Shown piece by piece: positions 17,189 to 27,676 of a stretch of 31,187 nt of DNA (positions are counted from its first letter, which is position 1; each line of letters starts with the position of its first letter). Source of the stretch: JBJXGV01 sp046160485 (GTDB lineage Bacteria > Orphanbacterota > Orphanbacteria > JBJXGV01); assembly GCA_046160485.1 (NCBI GenBank), contig JBJXGV010000029.1:1-31187 (forward strand), given 5' to 3'. A program made the translations under genes and the position numbers. The notes below the pieces were generated by a model, which saw nothing but the letters and a program-made list of their open reading frames with translations, was not told the origin of the DNA and made no database searches.

Positions 17189-17602
17189 TCACCAGCACGA
17201 CGCGCCGCGCGCCGGCAGCGTCGCCCGAGTTGAGTCGACCCACATATGCGCCCGCCGCCACGCGCGCACCCGACGTATCGCGCCTGTCCCAATCGAAACG
17301 CGCGTGGTGTGGATCCGTCGAAGTCCCGACGCGCTCTGCCCCGCGAATGTGATCGCGTTTCCAGATGCCGAAACGTCGCCCGCGGGGAAGACGTAGAAGT
17401 CATCCGCCGCGTCCGGCGTCGGCGTGCCGCGGTCTGCGACGAGCTCGACAGGCCCACCCGCCACCGCCGTGTAAACACTCGTCTGCCCTGAGCCGCCCTG
17501 GCCCTGAAACGCGACGCGTCCTCGATCGAATCCGGGATCGGGAGTGAACGCGACGAAAGCGCCCATGCCGCCGGGGATGTCGGTGTCGAAATCCGCGATT
17601 CG
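17189..17602 (-). pseudogene. degenerate fragment of a beta-strand repeat protein (DUF7453-like)
   Basis: Between the sigma and kinase genes the minus strand encodes two successive units of the kind ADFDTDIPGGMGAFVAF...RVAFQGQGGSG...VYTAVAGGPVELVADRGTPTP, then FYVFPAGDVSASGNAITFAGQSASG. These resemble repeats in large secreted proteins that alternate a metal/PGGxGxF block with VAFxGxGxSG and VADxxTP. The similarity begins about 17602 and fades near 17324, after which the frame loses sense and stops at 17189. No proper start is present, since the open frame upstream runs through the kinase gene. I read it as a decayed piece of a larger gene, perhaps with a frameshift near 17324. Confidence 0.5.
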
Positions 17603-17786
17603 CGGATCGCATTCGCTCACCTCCCGCGGCGATCGGTGTTTCCCGGCCACGTGCGGGTCGATGAGTATTTGCAGTCGCACCGCGGATTTCTCCCGAGCGA
17701 GAAAAAATCGCGAGAAGAACACGCCCCGGATGGCGCAATACACATGGACGGGGTCGCCGGTCGTCGATTCACGGCGCCGGCCAAGG

Positions 17787-17792
17787 TAAGAT
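17787..17792 (+). promoter_or_regulatory. candidate -10 element before the kinase/TPR gene
   Basis: TAAGAT lies about 42 bases upstream of ATG 17835 in the 696-base stretch between the sigma factor and kinase genes. No good -35 partner is evident. If the neighbouring ECF sigma drives this gene, the promoter would not look like the housekeeping consensus. Apart from the minus-strand remnant at 17189-17602, I see nothing else in that stretch. Confidence 0.2.
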
Positions 17793-17834
17793 GGGCGCCA
17801 CTTCAGTGTGTGAGTGGGCCTCGGAGGCTCGCGC

Positions 17835-20360
17835 ATGGCCTGTCCCGGAACGGATGAACTCGAGCGCTTCGCGGAACGCACGCTCGATGACGCAGCGCGC
17901 AGTGTCGTCGCGGCGCACATCGAAATCTGCCCGGAGTGCCGGCGCGACGCTGCGGAGGTTCTCGAGAATCTCCGGATCGTGGCGCCGCTGCGGCGCGCCA
18001 TGGAAAGCGCAAGCGGACACGGCGAGCACGGCGGCCCCGGCACGCCGAACGAGAGCGTCACCGCCGGTGCTGCCGCGCCGCGCTTAGAGCGAATCGGATC
18101 GTTTCGCATCGTCCGCGAGTTGGGCCGCGGCGGGATGGGCGTCGTCTATCTGGCCGAGCAGCCGCGTCCCAAACGACTCGTGGCGCTGAAGGTCGTCCGA
18201 CCCGGCGTCGCCTCCGTCAACATGCTGCGGCGATTCGAACACGAAGCGAACGTGCTCGCGCAGCTGACGCATCCCGGCATCGCGCAAATTTTCGAAGCCG
18301 GCGTCGCGGAGGCCGAGGCCGCTGGCGCGCCGCTCGATCCGCAGCCGTTCTTCGCGATGGAGTTCGTCGATGGCGAGCGAATCGATCGCTACGCAGAGCG
18401 GCAATCGCTCGGCGCGCGCGAGCGGCTCGCGCTCCTGGCGCGCGTGTGCGACGCGGTGCATCACGCGCACGTCAAGGGCGTCGTTCACCGCGATCTTAAG
18501 CCGGGCAACATCCTCGTGCGCGAAGACGGGCAGCCGAAGGTTCTCGATTTCGGCGTCGCGCGACTGGCGCACCCCGACGGCGAGCCGCTGACGCTCGACA
18601 CACGCGCGGGGCAAATCGTCGGGACGATTCCCTTCATGAGTCCGGAGCAGGTCGCGGGCGACGCAGAGGGCGCCGATGCGCGCTCGGACGTCTACTCGCT
18701 CGGCGTGGTGGCGTTCGTGCTGCTTGCCGGAAGGTTTCCGCATCGCATCGAGACGACGACGTCGATCCCCGAAGCAGCGCGCATTGTCCGCGACGAAGAG
18801 CCGTCGCGCCTCGCGGCGATCGATCAGCGTTTCCGCGGCGACGTCGACACGATCGTCGCGAAGGCGCTCGCGCGCGAACGCGAGCGGCGCTATCAATCGG
18901 CCTCGGAGCTGGCGCTCGATATCCGCCGGCACCTGCGCGACGAACCGGTTCTCGCGCGACCCCCGAGCGCCGCGTACCAGATTCAGAAACTCGTAGCGCG
19001 TCACAAGGCGCCGTTCGCGCTCGCGGCGGCGCTGTTCGTTTCGGTGCTCGCGCTCGGTGTGACGATGAGCGTGCTCTTCGCGAAGGCGCGCCGCGCGGAA
19101 CGCGAAGCGCTCGCGGCGCGCGAGACCGCCGCGCGCGAGGCCGAAGCGGCGAACAGCGTCTCCGGTTTCCTCACCGATCTCTTCGAGGAGGCGAACCCGT
19201 ATGCAGGGCGCGGCGCCGAAACGCCGGTGCGCGAAGTGCTCGACCGCGGCGCCGTGCGCGCGGTCCGCGATCTCGGCGAGCAGCCGGTCATCCAGGCGCG
19301 GCTCCTCCGCACGATCGGAAAGGCCTACGCGCATCTCGCCAGCTACGACCGTGCGCGCGACCTCCTCGCGCAGGCGCTCGAGCGCCAACGCGGCGCGGTG
19401 GGCGCCAGCGATCCTTCCATCTTCGAGATCCTTACCGACATGGCGGCGCTCGAGGGGATGGCGGGGAATCACGCGCGGCAAGACTCGCTGCTGCGCGTTG
19501 TGCTCGCGAGCCGCGGCGGCGCGCTCCCCGCCGGTCACCGCGAGATCGGCCGCGCGCTCGTGGAGCTAGCGGGGCTCTCGAAGACGCGCGGCCAGAGCGC
19601 GGCGGCGGAGTCGCTCGTGCGCGATGGGCTCGTGGTTCTGCGAGCGAACGCCGGCGAAGAGCAGAATGAATCGGCCATGGCGCTCCATCTTCTCGGCCGC
19701 CTGCACGCGGATCGCGGCGAGATGGACTCCGCGCGCGCGTGTTACGCCGAGGCGCTCGAGATCCGTCGACGAATCTTCGCCGCCGACAGCCCGTGGCTTG
19801 CGGAGAGCCTCAACGATCTCGGCGTGCTGCACGAGCGAAACGGCGAGTACGCGGAGGCCGAGGCGCTTCTGCGCGAAGTCCTCGCGCTCCAGACGCGCCG
19901 CCTCGGGACGGATCACCCCGATCTCGCCGTTCCGATGAGCAACCTCGCCGGCGTCCTCTTCAAGATGGAGCGCTACGCCGAAGCTGAGCCGCTCTACCGG
20001 CGATCGCTCGAGATCCAGCGCGCGGCGCTGCCGCCGCGCCACGCGAATCTCGCGTGGCGGCTGCACAACCTTGCGGTCGTCCTCGGAAGGCGCGGCGAAC
20101 ACGCGGAGGCCGAAGCGCTTCTGCGCGAGGCGTTGTCGATCTCTGAAGCGGCGTTGCCGGCCGGGCATTGGAATACGGCGGAGACGCGGAGCGTGCTGGG
20201 CGAGACGCTCGCCGCGCTGGGAAAGCGTGCCCAGGCTGAGTCTTTTCTCCTCGCGGGAGCGCGCGAACTCGAAGCCGCGCGCGGCGCGGAAGATCGCCTC
20301 ACGGTGCGCGCTCGAGGCCGCCTATCGACGTTCTACGAATCGCGGCGTTCGCCCGACTAG
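17835..20360 (+). CDS. transmembrane Ser/Thr protein kinase with N-terminal anti-sigma-like zinc finger and C-terminal TPRs
   Basis: Start ATG 17835 (841 residues) has GGAGG seven bases upstream. Residues 1-50 form a zf-HC2-like module, with His28-x3-Cys32-x2-Cys35 in AHIEICPEC, as in zinc-binding anti-sigma factors. The kinase domain (about 88-370) is complete: glycine loop GRGGMG (97-102), Lys119, HRDLKPGN with Asp220, DFG at 238-240, and MSPEQ. One membrane helix follows (about 393-414), then tetratricopeptide repeats (about 440-830) of the YAEAEALLREVLALQ type. Kinase and finger are thus cytoplasmic and the TPRs outside. Genes of this design commonly sit beside an ECF sigma, as here. Likely role: coupling an envelope signal to sigma activity by phosphorylation or sequestration. 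Confidence 0.95.
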   Translation: MACPGTDELERFAERTLDDAARSVVAAHIEICPECRRDAAEVLENLRIVAPLRRAMESASGHGEHGGPGTPNESVTAGAAAPRLERIGSFRIVRELGRGGMGVVYLAEQPRPKRLVALKVVRPGVASVNMLRRFEHEANVLAQLTHPGIAQIFEAGVAEAEAAGAPLDPQPFFAMEFVDGERIDRYAERQSLGARERLALLARVCDAVHHAHVKGVVHRDLKPGNILVREDGQPKVLDFGVARLAHPDGEPLTLDTRAGQIVGTIPFMSPEQVAGDAEGADARSDVYSLGVVAFVLLAGRFPHRIETTTSIPEAARIVRDEEPSRLAAIDQRFRGDVDTIVAKALARERERRYQSASELALDIRRHLRDEPVLARPPSAAYQIQKLVARHKAPFALAAALFVSVLALGVTMSVLFAKARRAEREALAARETAAREAEAANSVSGFLTDLFEEANPYAGRGAETPVREVLDRGAVRAVRDLGEQPVIQARLLRTIGKAYAHLASYDRARDLLAQALERQRGAVGASDPSIFEILTDMAALEGMAGNHARQDSLLRVVLASRGGALPAGHREIGRALVELAGLSKTRGQSAAAESLVRDGLVVLRANAGEEQNESAMALHLLGRLHADRGEMDSARACYAEALEIRRRIFAADSPWLAESLNDLGVLHERNGEYAEAEALLREVLALQTRRLGTDHPDLAVPMSNLAGVLFKMERYAEAEPLYRRSLEIQRAALPPRHANLAWRLHNLAVVLGRRGEHAEAEALLREALSISEAALPAGHWNTAETRSVLGETLAALGKRAQAESFLLAGARELEAARGAEDRLTVRARGRLSTFYESRRSPD

Positions 20361-20386
20361 GATGCGCGCGCGTCGCGCACTTCGCT

Positions 20387-20752
20387 TCAGCCGTGAGCGT
20401 GCGAGGGCGCGTCGTCGTGATGCGCGAGAAGCGCAGAAGCCTGCGGCGTGAAGCGCAGGAGCGCGCGGAACGCGGCGGCGTGAGCGCGGGCGTCGCTCGC
20501 CGGGCTCACATAGAGCGCGGCGACGAGATCGCGCCACCGCAACAACTCACGGCGCAGCGGCGCGCGAATCGGCGCGACGATCGTGAGGTCCGTCAGATCG
20601 AGCACGCGCTCGTAGCCGTTGAGCAGGCGCGCGCGGTCGCCGGGCGCCATGAGCTTCGACGCGCGGTTCATTTCGTTGGCGATCATGATGATCTGCTGGT
20701 CGAGCGTGAACGCGGCCCAGCGCTCGGGCGAGAGCCCAGCGTGCTGCGCCAT
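20387..20752 (-). CDS. small conserved protein of unknown function
   Basis: The 121-residue product opens with LSPERWAAFTLDQQIIMIANEMNRA (quoted in part: its 8-32 region) and is mostly helical with many Arg and Leu. It has no signal peptide or membrane segment, and it ends in a His-rich tail (LLAHHDDAPSHAHG). I recognise the opening as conserved in short uncharacterised proteins but know no function. ATG 20750-20752 begins one base after the DUF5674 stop, so it is translationally coupled and is the last gene of the sdh-photolyase unit. Its stop faces the kinase gene stop across 26 bases. Confidence 0.72.
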   Translation of the reverse strand: MAQHAGLSPERWAAFTLDQQIIMIANEMNRASKLMAPGDRARLLNGYERVLDLTDLTIVAPIRAPLRRELLRWRDLVAALYVSPASDARAHAAAFRALLRFTPQASALLAHHDDAPSHAHG

Positions 20753-20753
20753 C

Positions 20754-21137
20754 TCAGAGCGCCTCGCCTTCGCCGACGAGCGCGAATACAAGCGCCCGGA
20801 TGCGAGCGCGAACGGCTTCGTCGGCGACTTCCATCCCCGCGTTGCCGTGCGACGGACGCACGTTGATGAGTGACGTGTACTCGATGCAGTCGCCGCGGCC
20901 GCGGCCGGGATAGTAGTTCGCGCCCCAGAGGTCGAGTTGCGTGCTCCCGTCATCGAGGAGCGCCTGCTCGCCGTCGGCGTGCAACGCGCCGCCGATCGCG
21001 ATCACCCCGCGCTCGACATCCGCGACGAACTTCACCATGTCGCGAAACTGCTCGGCGACGAGGCGCAAGAGGAGCGCGCGCTCGATGCGCTGCTGGATGA
21101 TGACGATGTCGCCGGTGTCGCTCATGAGTGGCGGCAT
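20754..21137 (-). CDS. DUF5674 family protein
   Basis: The product shows the DUF5674 core: FRDMVKFVADVERGVIAIGG, ALHADGEQALLDDGS, QLDLWGANYYPG, CIEYTSLINVRPSHGNAGME. The family is small, cytosolic and uncharacterised. The start is ATG 21137, whose TAATG overlap with the photolyase stop implies coupling (127 residues); a second ATG at 21125 would give 123 residues and match the family start a little better. No catalytic motif is known to me. Its position between photolyase and a small helical protein says only that they are co-transcribed. Confidence 0.82.
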   Translation of the reverse strand: MPPLMSDTGDIVIIQQRIERALLLRLVAEQFRDMVKFVADVERGVIAIGGALHADGEQALLDDGSTQLDLWGANYYPGRGRGDCIEYTSLINVRPSHGNAGMEVADEAVRARIRALVFALVGEGEAL

Positions 21138-22753
21138 TATAACGCGAGCGACTCCTGGCGCGAACTCGGGCCGTACCGCGCGAGGTAGGGTTTCACGTCC
21201 ATCTTGCGCGCCGTGTTGTCGGAGCTCATGTAGCGCACGGAGCCGAAGATCGGGCGCTTCGGGCCCCAAGGGCGGTCGTAGCGCCCGAGGCACCAGAAGA
21301 TTCCCGAGTACGAATTCGGGTTGCGCCCGTCGAGCGCGTACTTGTTGTTGAGATGAATCATGGCGTTGAGTGCGATCTGCGGCGTGCGGCTCCACTCGAG
21401 AATTTTCTTTCCCCAGAGCATGCGGACGTAGTTGTGGATGACGCCGTCGCGTGCGAGTTGGCGCTGCGCGGCGTTCCAGAGTGGGTCGTGCGTGGCAGCG
21501 GCTTCGAGGCGCGCGGGCGTGTAGCGCTCCTCGCGCGGATCGCTCGCGTGTTCGGCGAGTGTTGCGCGCGCCCACTCGGGGAGCGTTTCGTAGCGATCGT
21601 AGCCCAGCGTGTGCGACGCCATGTTGTAGCCGATCTCGCGCCACGTGATCAGCTCGTCGAGGAACGCGGCGGCGGCGTCGCAGCGCGCGTCGTCGCCGCC
21701 GGCGCGATCGGCGGCGCTCCACCACGCGGCGCGTTCGCCGGCGCGGCGCGCGTCGATCGACTCGGCGCTCCAGCCGGTTTCGCGCGCGAGCGCGTCGAGA
21801 ATCTGATGCGCCGACACGTGGCCGAAGTGGAGATATGCCGAGAGGCCGCTCGTGCCGCGTTCGGCAAGGTCGGTGCGCGCGTCGTTGTAGCGCGCCAGCC
21901 GTTGCGCGACAAAGTCGTCGAGGCGCGCGGCCGCGGATTCGGCGCCGCCGCGCGTGACCGCCGGATCGACCGGAGCGACCGCGTGGTCGATGTCGAATGA
22001 CGCGAGCTGCGCGCGGATCGCGGCCGCGTCGCCGTCGCGCGCCGCGCCGAGAAGTTCGGGCGACGCGGCGGGCCAGCGCGCGGCAATCGCGCGCGGGAGC
22101 GCGTCGAGGCGCGGCAGGCGAAGGCGCGCGAGCGGATTCGCGCTCGGCGGCGCGGCGAGATGCGGCGGCAGTTCACGATGCAGCACGCGACGAAAGCTCG
22201 CAGCCGTCACGAAGACGCGATCGGTTGCGCGGAGCGGGAACACGCCGTTCGAGTCGACCGCTTCGAATCGGACCGGGATCTGCTTCGCGGCGGCGTCGAC
22301 CATGCGCGGCAGAAAGAAGCACGGGAAGTCGTCGGTGACGACGACACACGCGGCCCGTGCGAGCGCCCCGACGAGGCCGCGCCCCGCGCCGGCGCGCGGT
22401 TCGACGTACGGGTAGTACAGCGCGCCGCCCTGGCCTTCGGCTGCCGGCGCGACGGCTGGCGCCGCGTCGCGCCGCGCACGGCTCACCCGCCCTGCGAACG
22501 CACGCGCATTGTCCGCCATCCCCGCGATGACGAAGGCGTGCAAGCGGTCGCTCGCCCACGGATAGCCGGAGCGCAGCGCCTCGAGCACCACGAGCGGCTT
22601 GCCCAGTTCGCGCGCCCACTCGATCGCGCGATCAAGCGCGTAGTTCCAACGCGCCCGCCGCGCCGCGATCATCCAATAGAGCACGAACTCGCCGTCGGTG
22701 TTCGCAGCGACGTCGTTGCGCACTGCGATGCGAACTTGGGGAACGCGACTCAC
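21137..22753 (-). CDS. phr: class II deoxyribodipyrimidine photolyase
   Basis: This 538-residue flavoenzyme splits UV-induced cyclobutane pyrimidine dimers using blue light. Class II features are clear: EFVLYWMIAARRARWNYAL near the start, and in the C-terminal FAD domain WREIGYNMA, HNYVRMLWGKKILEW, MIHLNNKYALDGRNPNSYSG and LGRYDRPWGPKRPIFG, then RYMS. The length is somewhat above the roughly 450-480 usual, due to Ala/Arg-rich loops around 85-105 and 240-270. The start is GTG 22751-22753, 9 bases after the hydrolase stop; the ribosome site is weak, consistent with coupling. It lies inside the sdh transcription unit, which is unusual. Confidence 0.95.
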   Translation of the reverse strand: MSRVPQVRIAVRNDVAANTDGEFVLYWMIAARRARWNYALDRAIEWARELGKPLVVLEALRSGYPWASDRLHAFVIAGMADNARAFAGRVSRARRDAAPAVAPAAEGQGGALYYPYVEPRAGAGRGLVGALARAACVVVTDDFPCFFLPRMVDAAAKQIPVRFEAVDSNGVFPLRATDRVFVTAASFRRVLHRELPPHLAAPPSANPLARLRLPRLDALPRAIAARWPAASPELLGAARDGDAAAIRAQLASFDIDHAVAPVDPAVTRGGAESAAARLDDFVAQRLARYNDARTDLAERGTSGLSAYLHFGHVSAHQILDALARETGWSAESIDARRAGERAAWWSAADRAGGDDARCDAAAAFLDELITWREIGYNMASHTLGYDRYETLPEWARATLAEHASDPREERYTPARLEAAATHDPLWNAAQRQLARDGVIHNYVRMLWGKKILEWSRTPQIALNAMIHLNNKYALDGRNPNSYSGIFWCLGRYDRPWGPKRPIFGSVRYMSSDNTARKMDVKPYLARYGPSSRQESLAL

Positions 22754-22762
22754 GGACGATCG

Positions 22763-23644
22763 CTAAGTGCGCGGCACGAAATCGCGGACGACAGCGTTGA
22801 AGGCGGTCGGGTTCTCGAGATTCGAGAGGTGCGCGGCGCGCGACAGCGTCGCGAGACGCGCGCCCGGGATTCCGCGCGCGATCGCCTCGCTCTCCGACGG
22901 CGGGATGAGCGTGTCGGCCTCGCTCGTGATGACGAGAGTCGGAACGCGGACGCTCGCGAGCCATTCGGTGCGGTCGGGGCGCGCGATCATTCCGCGCAGC
23001 GCGGCCGCGACGGCGTCGGGCGTTTGGCGCGCCATCATCGCGCGCACCGACGCGACGAGTTCGGGGTCCTTGGTGCGCGTGGCCTCCGCGAGCATCTTCG
23101 GCATCATGCCGTCGGCGATCGCGCCGACGCCTTCTGTGCGCGCGCGCTCGATTCCGGCGAGCCGCGCCGCGCGCGCCGCCTCGTTGTCGGCGCCCGCGCG
23201 CGTGTTCGCGAGGATGAGGCCGCGCACCGCGGTCGGATAGCGCGCCAGAAACGCCATCGCGACGTAGCCGCCCATCGAGAGGCCGCACAAGACGACGCGC
23301 TCGACATCGAGCCGCGCGAGCAAGAACGCGAGGTCCGACGCGTAGTCGTCCATCGTGAGCGTTTCGGGAAATGGCGCGACGACGGCGCTCTCGTCGTCGT
23401 CTTCTTCTGCGCCCGCGTCAGCCGCAGCCGCATCGGATCGCGCGGCGCGAGATCCTGTGCCGCCATCGCCGCCGCCGTCACCGGCCGCCACCGCGCCGAA
23501 CCCGCGCAGGTCCGGCGCGATCACGCGCGCCACTTTACTCAGCTCGTCGAGCTGCGGTCGCCACATCGTGCGATCGAGCGGGAAGCCGTGAATCAAGAGA
23601 AGCGGCGTGCCGTCTCCGCTCTCTTCGTAGTTTAGGTGGGGCAT
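22763..23644 (-). CDS. alpha/beta-fold hydrolase
   Basis: The 293-residue protein has the oxyanion motif IHGFPLD (18-24), nucleophile Ser123 in GLSMGG, Asp244 in SEADTLIP and His272 in AAHLSNLENP, a full catalytic triad. The closing HLSNLENP resembles the 3-oxoadipate enol-lactonase and related esterase group, but the substrate is undetermined. A roughly 40-residue Gly/Asp/Ala/Glu insertion (about 51-90) follows DLRGFG, where most relatives have a short loop, and includes a run of acidic residues. ATG 23642-23644 begins 6 bases after the sdhB stop, so the genes are co-transcribed. Confidence 0.92.
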   Translation of the reverse strand: MPHLNYEESGDGTPLLLIHGFPLDRTMWRPQLDELSKVARVIAPDLRGFGAVAAGDGGGDGGTGSRAARSDAAAADAGAEEDDDESAVVAPFPETLTMDDYASDLAFLLARLDVERVVLCGLSMGGYVAMAFLARYPTAVRGLILANTRAGADNEAARAARLAGIERARTEGVGAIADGMMPKMLAEATRTKDPELVASVRAMMARQTPDAVAAALRGMIARPDRTEWLASVRVPTLVITSEADTLIPPSESEAIARGIPGARLATLSRAAHLSNLENPTAFNAVVRDFVPRT

Positions 23645-23650
23645 CGCGAG

Positions 23651-24465
23651 CTACTCGTCCGCGGTCAGGGAGGCGCGCAGGTACTCGCAGTTCATCTCCG
23701 CGATGAATCGAACGCTGATCTCCTTCGGACAGACGGCCTCGCATTCGAACTGATTCGTGCAGTTGCCGAAGCCCTCGGCGTCCATCGCGTTCACCATGTT
23801 GAGCGCGCGCGCGCGCCGCTCGGGCTGGCCCTGCGGCAGGTGGGCAAGCTGCGAAACCTTCGCGGCGACGAAGAGCATCGCCGACGCGTTCTTGCACGAC
23901 GCGACGCACGCGCCGCAGCCGATGCACGACGCGGCGTCCATCGCGAGGTCGGCCTCCGACTTCGGAATCGGCACCGCGTTCGCGTCGGGCGCGCCGCCCG
24001 TGTTCACCGACACGAATCCGCCGGCCTGGATGATGCGATCGAACGCGCTGCGATCGGTCGTCAGATCCTTGATGACCGGAAACGCCTTCGCGCGCCACGG
24101 CTCGATCGTGATCGTGTCGCCGTTCTTGAAGCGGCGCATGTGAAGCTGGCACGTCGCGGTACCCGTGTCGGGCCCGTGCGCGACGCCGTTGATCATGAGC
24201 GAACACATGCCGCAGATTCCCTCGCGGCAATCGCTGTCGAACGCGATCGGATCTTCGCCGCGCTCGATGAGCGTTTCGTTGACGACGTCGAGCATCTCGA
24301 GGAACGACATGTCGGGGCTGATGTCGCGCGCCTCGTACGTCGTCATCTGCCCCTTGTCCGCGCGATTCCGCTGCCGCCACACCCGCAGCGTCAGATTCAT
24401 CGCGTGTTTCGACGCGGCGCCCGAGTGCGCGCCGCCGCCGTGACCGTCGTCGTGACCGTGGCCGC

Positions 24466-24469
<4 letters not shown>
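23651..24469 (-). CDS. sdhB: succinate dehydrogenase/fumarate reductase iron-sulfur subunit
   Basis: The 272-residue subunit carries the three clusters that pass electrons from SdhA flavin to quinone. The plant-type 2Fe-2S ligands are in CREGICGMC with a downstream Cys (ATCQ). The 4Fe-4S ligands are CIGCGAC, and the remaining ligands for the 3Fe-4S and 4Fe-4S centres are in NCTNQFECEAVCP. The start is GTG at 24467-24469: GAGGAG lies 6 bases upstream and the codon overlaps the sdhA TGA as GTGA. This gives a His-rich leader (His at 4, 6, 10, 15, 22) ahead of the usual start region at Met24. Without it the protein would begin at 24400, where no ribosome site is visible. Confidence 0.96.
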
Positions 24470-26375
<1,906 letters not shown>

Positions 26376-26379
<4 letters not shown>

Positions 26380-27053
26380 CGGATCACCCCGCAGAGCACC
26401 GAAATCGGAATCGAGATGTAGCCGATCACGATGAGCGCGCCGAGCACGGGCCCGCCCTTCTGAATGAGCGGCGTGTACTTCGGATGATTGAAACCAAGCG
26501 TCTGGAAGAAGCTTGCGATGCCGTGATTGAGGTGCATACCGAGCAAGACCATCGCGACCGTGTACGTAAGCGTGATGAGCGGTTGGCGGAACGACGTCAC
26601 GACCATCGTATAGACATCGAAGCGCCCGTGAGCGTCGACAAGGTTCGAATACTCGGGATTCGTCGTGCGAAACGTGAAGTGCAGCAGGTGATAGACGACG
26701 TACGCGAGGACCATCATCCCGCTCGCGAGCATCGTGCGCGATGTCCACGTCGCGCGCACCGTCGCGTCGTGCGCGTAAGGCACCGGCCGCGCCGCGCGGT
26801 TCTTCTCGGTGAGCTTCACGGACGAGACGATGTGCGCGAGCACCATCACGATGAGCCCGATGCGCAGCACCCAAAGCAGCGGCCCGAGTTCGTGCAGCCA
26901 GTGCGCGAAGCCGTTGATCATGTCGGGGCCGCCGAAGATTATGAGGTTGTCGAAGAGGTGCACGACGACGAATCCGAAGAGACCGACGCCGGTCGCGGCC
27001 ATGACGAACTTCAAGCCGATCGAAGAATTGAGGAAACGCGCGAGCCAAGACAT
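26376..27053 (-). CDS. sdhC: succinate dehydrogenase cytochrome b558-type membrane anchor
   Basis: The 225-residue protein has five hydrophobic helices (about 12-33, 56-80, 108-128, 157-175, 203-222). Histidines suited to bind two haems are His32, His74, His122/125 and His174/177. This single large anchor is the B. subtilis-type SdhC, which needs no SdhD, matching the gene order sdhC-sdhA-sdhB. GAGGG sits 7 bases before ATG 27051-27053, while the in-frame extension upstream lacks a membrane-protein character. It is the first gene of the transcription unit that runs to 20387. Confidence 0.94.
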
Positions 27054-27130
27054 TCCGATTCCCTCGAAGCCGTTCGTGCGACGCGCGGGTCCGCGATGCG
27101 AAGGCGCGCGAATGCGGCTCGCACGGATCC

Positions 27131-27165
27131 GTTCATGACATTTTTTGCCCGGCCTAATATAGTGG
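27131..27165. promoter_or_regulatory. AT-rich divergent promoter region between sdhC and mscL
   Basis: An AT-rich island in GC-rich DNA carries -10-like hexamers on both strands: TATATT on minus (complement of 27156-27161) facing sdhC, and TAATAT on plus (27155-27160) facing mscL. Only weak -35 partners exist at 17 bases (TGGTGA for sdhC and TTCATG for mscL). It is the natural place for the sdh promoter. It also lies at the codon-use switch, so one of the two directions may be fortuitous. Confidence 0.4.
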
Positions 27166-27237
27166 CTCGCGTTCTTCGTCACCAGAACGAAATCGCGCCG
27201 CATGATCGGCGCAGGCACTCTTCACAGGAGGCTCCCA

Positions 27238-27657
27238 ATGCTGAAAGAATTCAAAGAGTTCGCGATGAAGGGAAACGTCGTCGACATGGCGGTCGGCATC
27301 ATCATCGGCGCCGCGTTCGGCAAGATCGTAGACTCGCTGGTGAAGGACCTGATCATGCCGCCGATCGGGGTGCTGCTCGGCAAGGTCGATTTTTCCAATC
27401 TGTTTCTGGTGCTGAAGCAGGGCGCAAGCGCCGGGCCGTACCTGAGCGTCGAAGCGGCGCAAAAAGCGGGCGCCGTGACTTTCAACTACGGCATCTTCAT
27501 CAACACGTTTATTTCGTTTCTGATCGTCGCGTTCGCGGTGTTCTTGCTGATCCGCGCCATCAACAAGCTCAGGGCTGAAGAGCCCGCGCCCGCCCCGCCG
27601 GCCACACCGGAAGAAGTCGTGCTTTTGCGCGAGATCCGGGACGCGCTGAAGAAATAG
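27238..27657 (+). CDS. mscL: large-conductance mechanosensitive channel MscL
   Basis: The 139-residue protein forms a pentameric inner-membrane pore that opens on hypo-osmotic stretch. The N-terminal amphipathic helix (LKEFKEFAMKGN), the first helix VVDMAVGIIIGAAFGKIVDS with the pore-lining Gly/Ala pattern, a periplasmic loop, the second helix TFISFLIVAFAVFLLIRAIN and the C-terminal helix bundle VVLLREIRDALKK are all present. AGGAGG lies 6 bases before ATG 27238; an in-frame ATG at 27202 has no such site. Leucine is mostly CTG here, unlike the genes to the left. Confidence 0.97.
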   Translation: MLKEFKEFAMKGNVVDMAVGIIIGAAFGKIVDSLVKDLIMPPIGVLLGKVDFSNLFLVLKQGASAGPYLSVEAAQKAGAVTFNYGIFINTFISFLIVAFAVFLLIRAINKLRAEEPAPAPPATPEEVVLLREIRDALKK

Positions 27658-27676
27658 TCGCGTCAGTACCAAGCAG

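Noticed and set aside
18084..19538. A 484-codon minus-strand open frame opposite the kinase gene
   Set aside because: Antisense to a complete kinase domain; composition is that of a shadow frame.
22160..23635. A 491-codon plus-strand open frame opposite photolyase and hydrolase
   Set aside because: Both minus-strand genes show full catalytic motifs; the plus-strand product has none.
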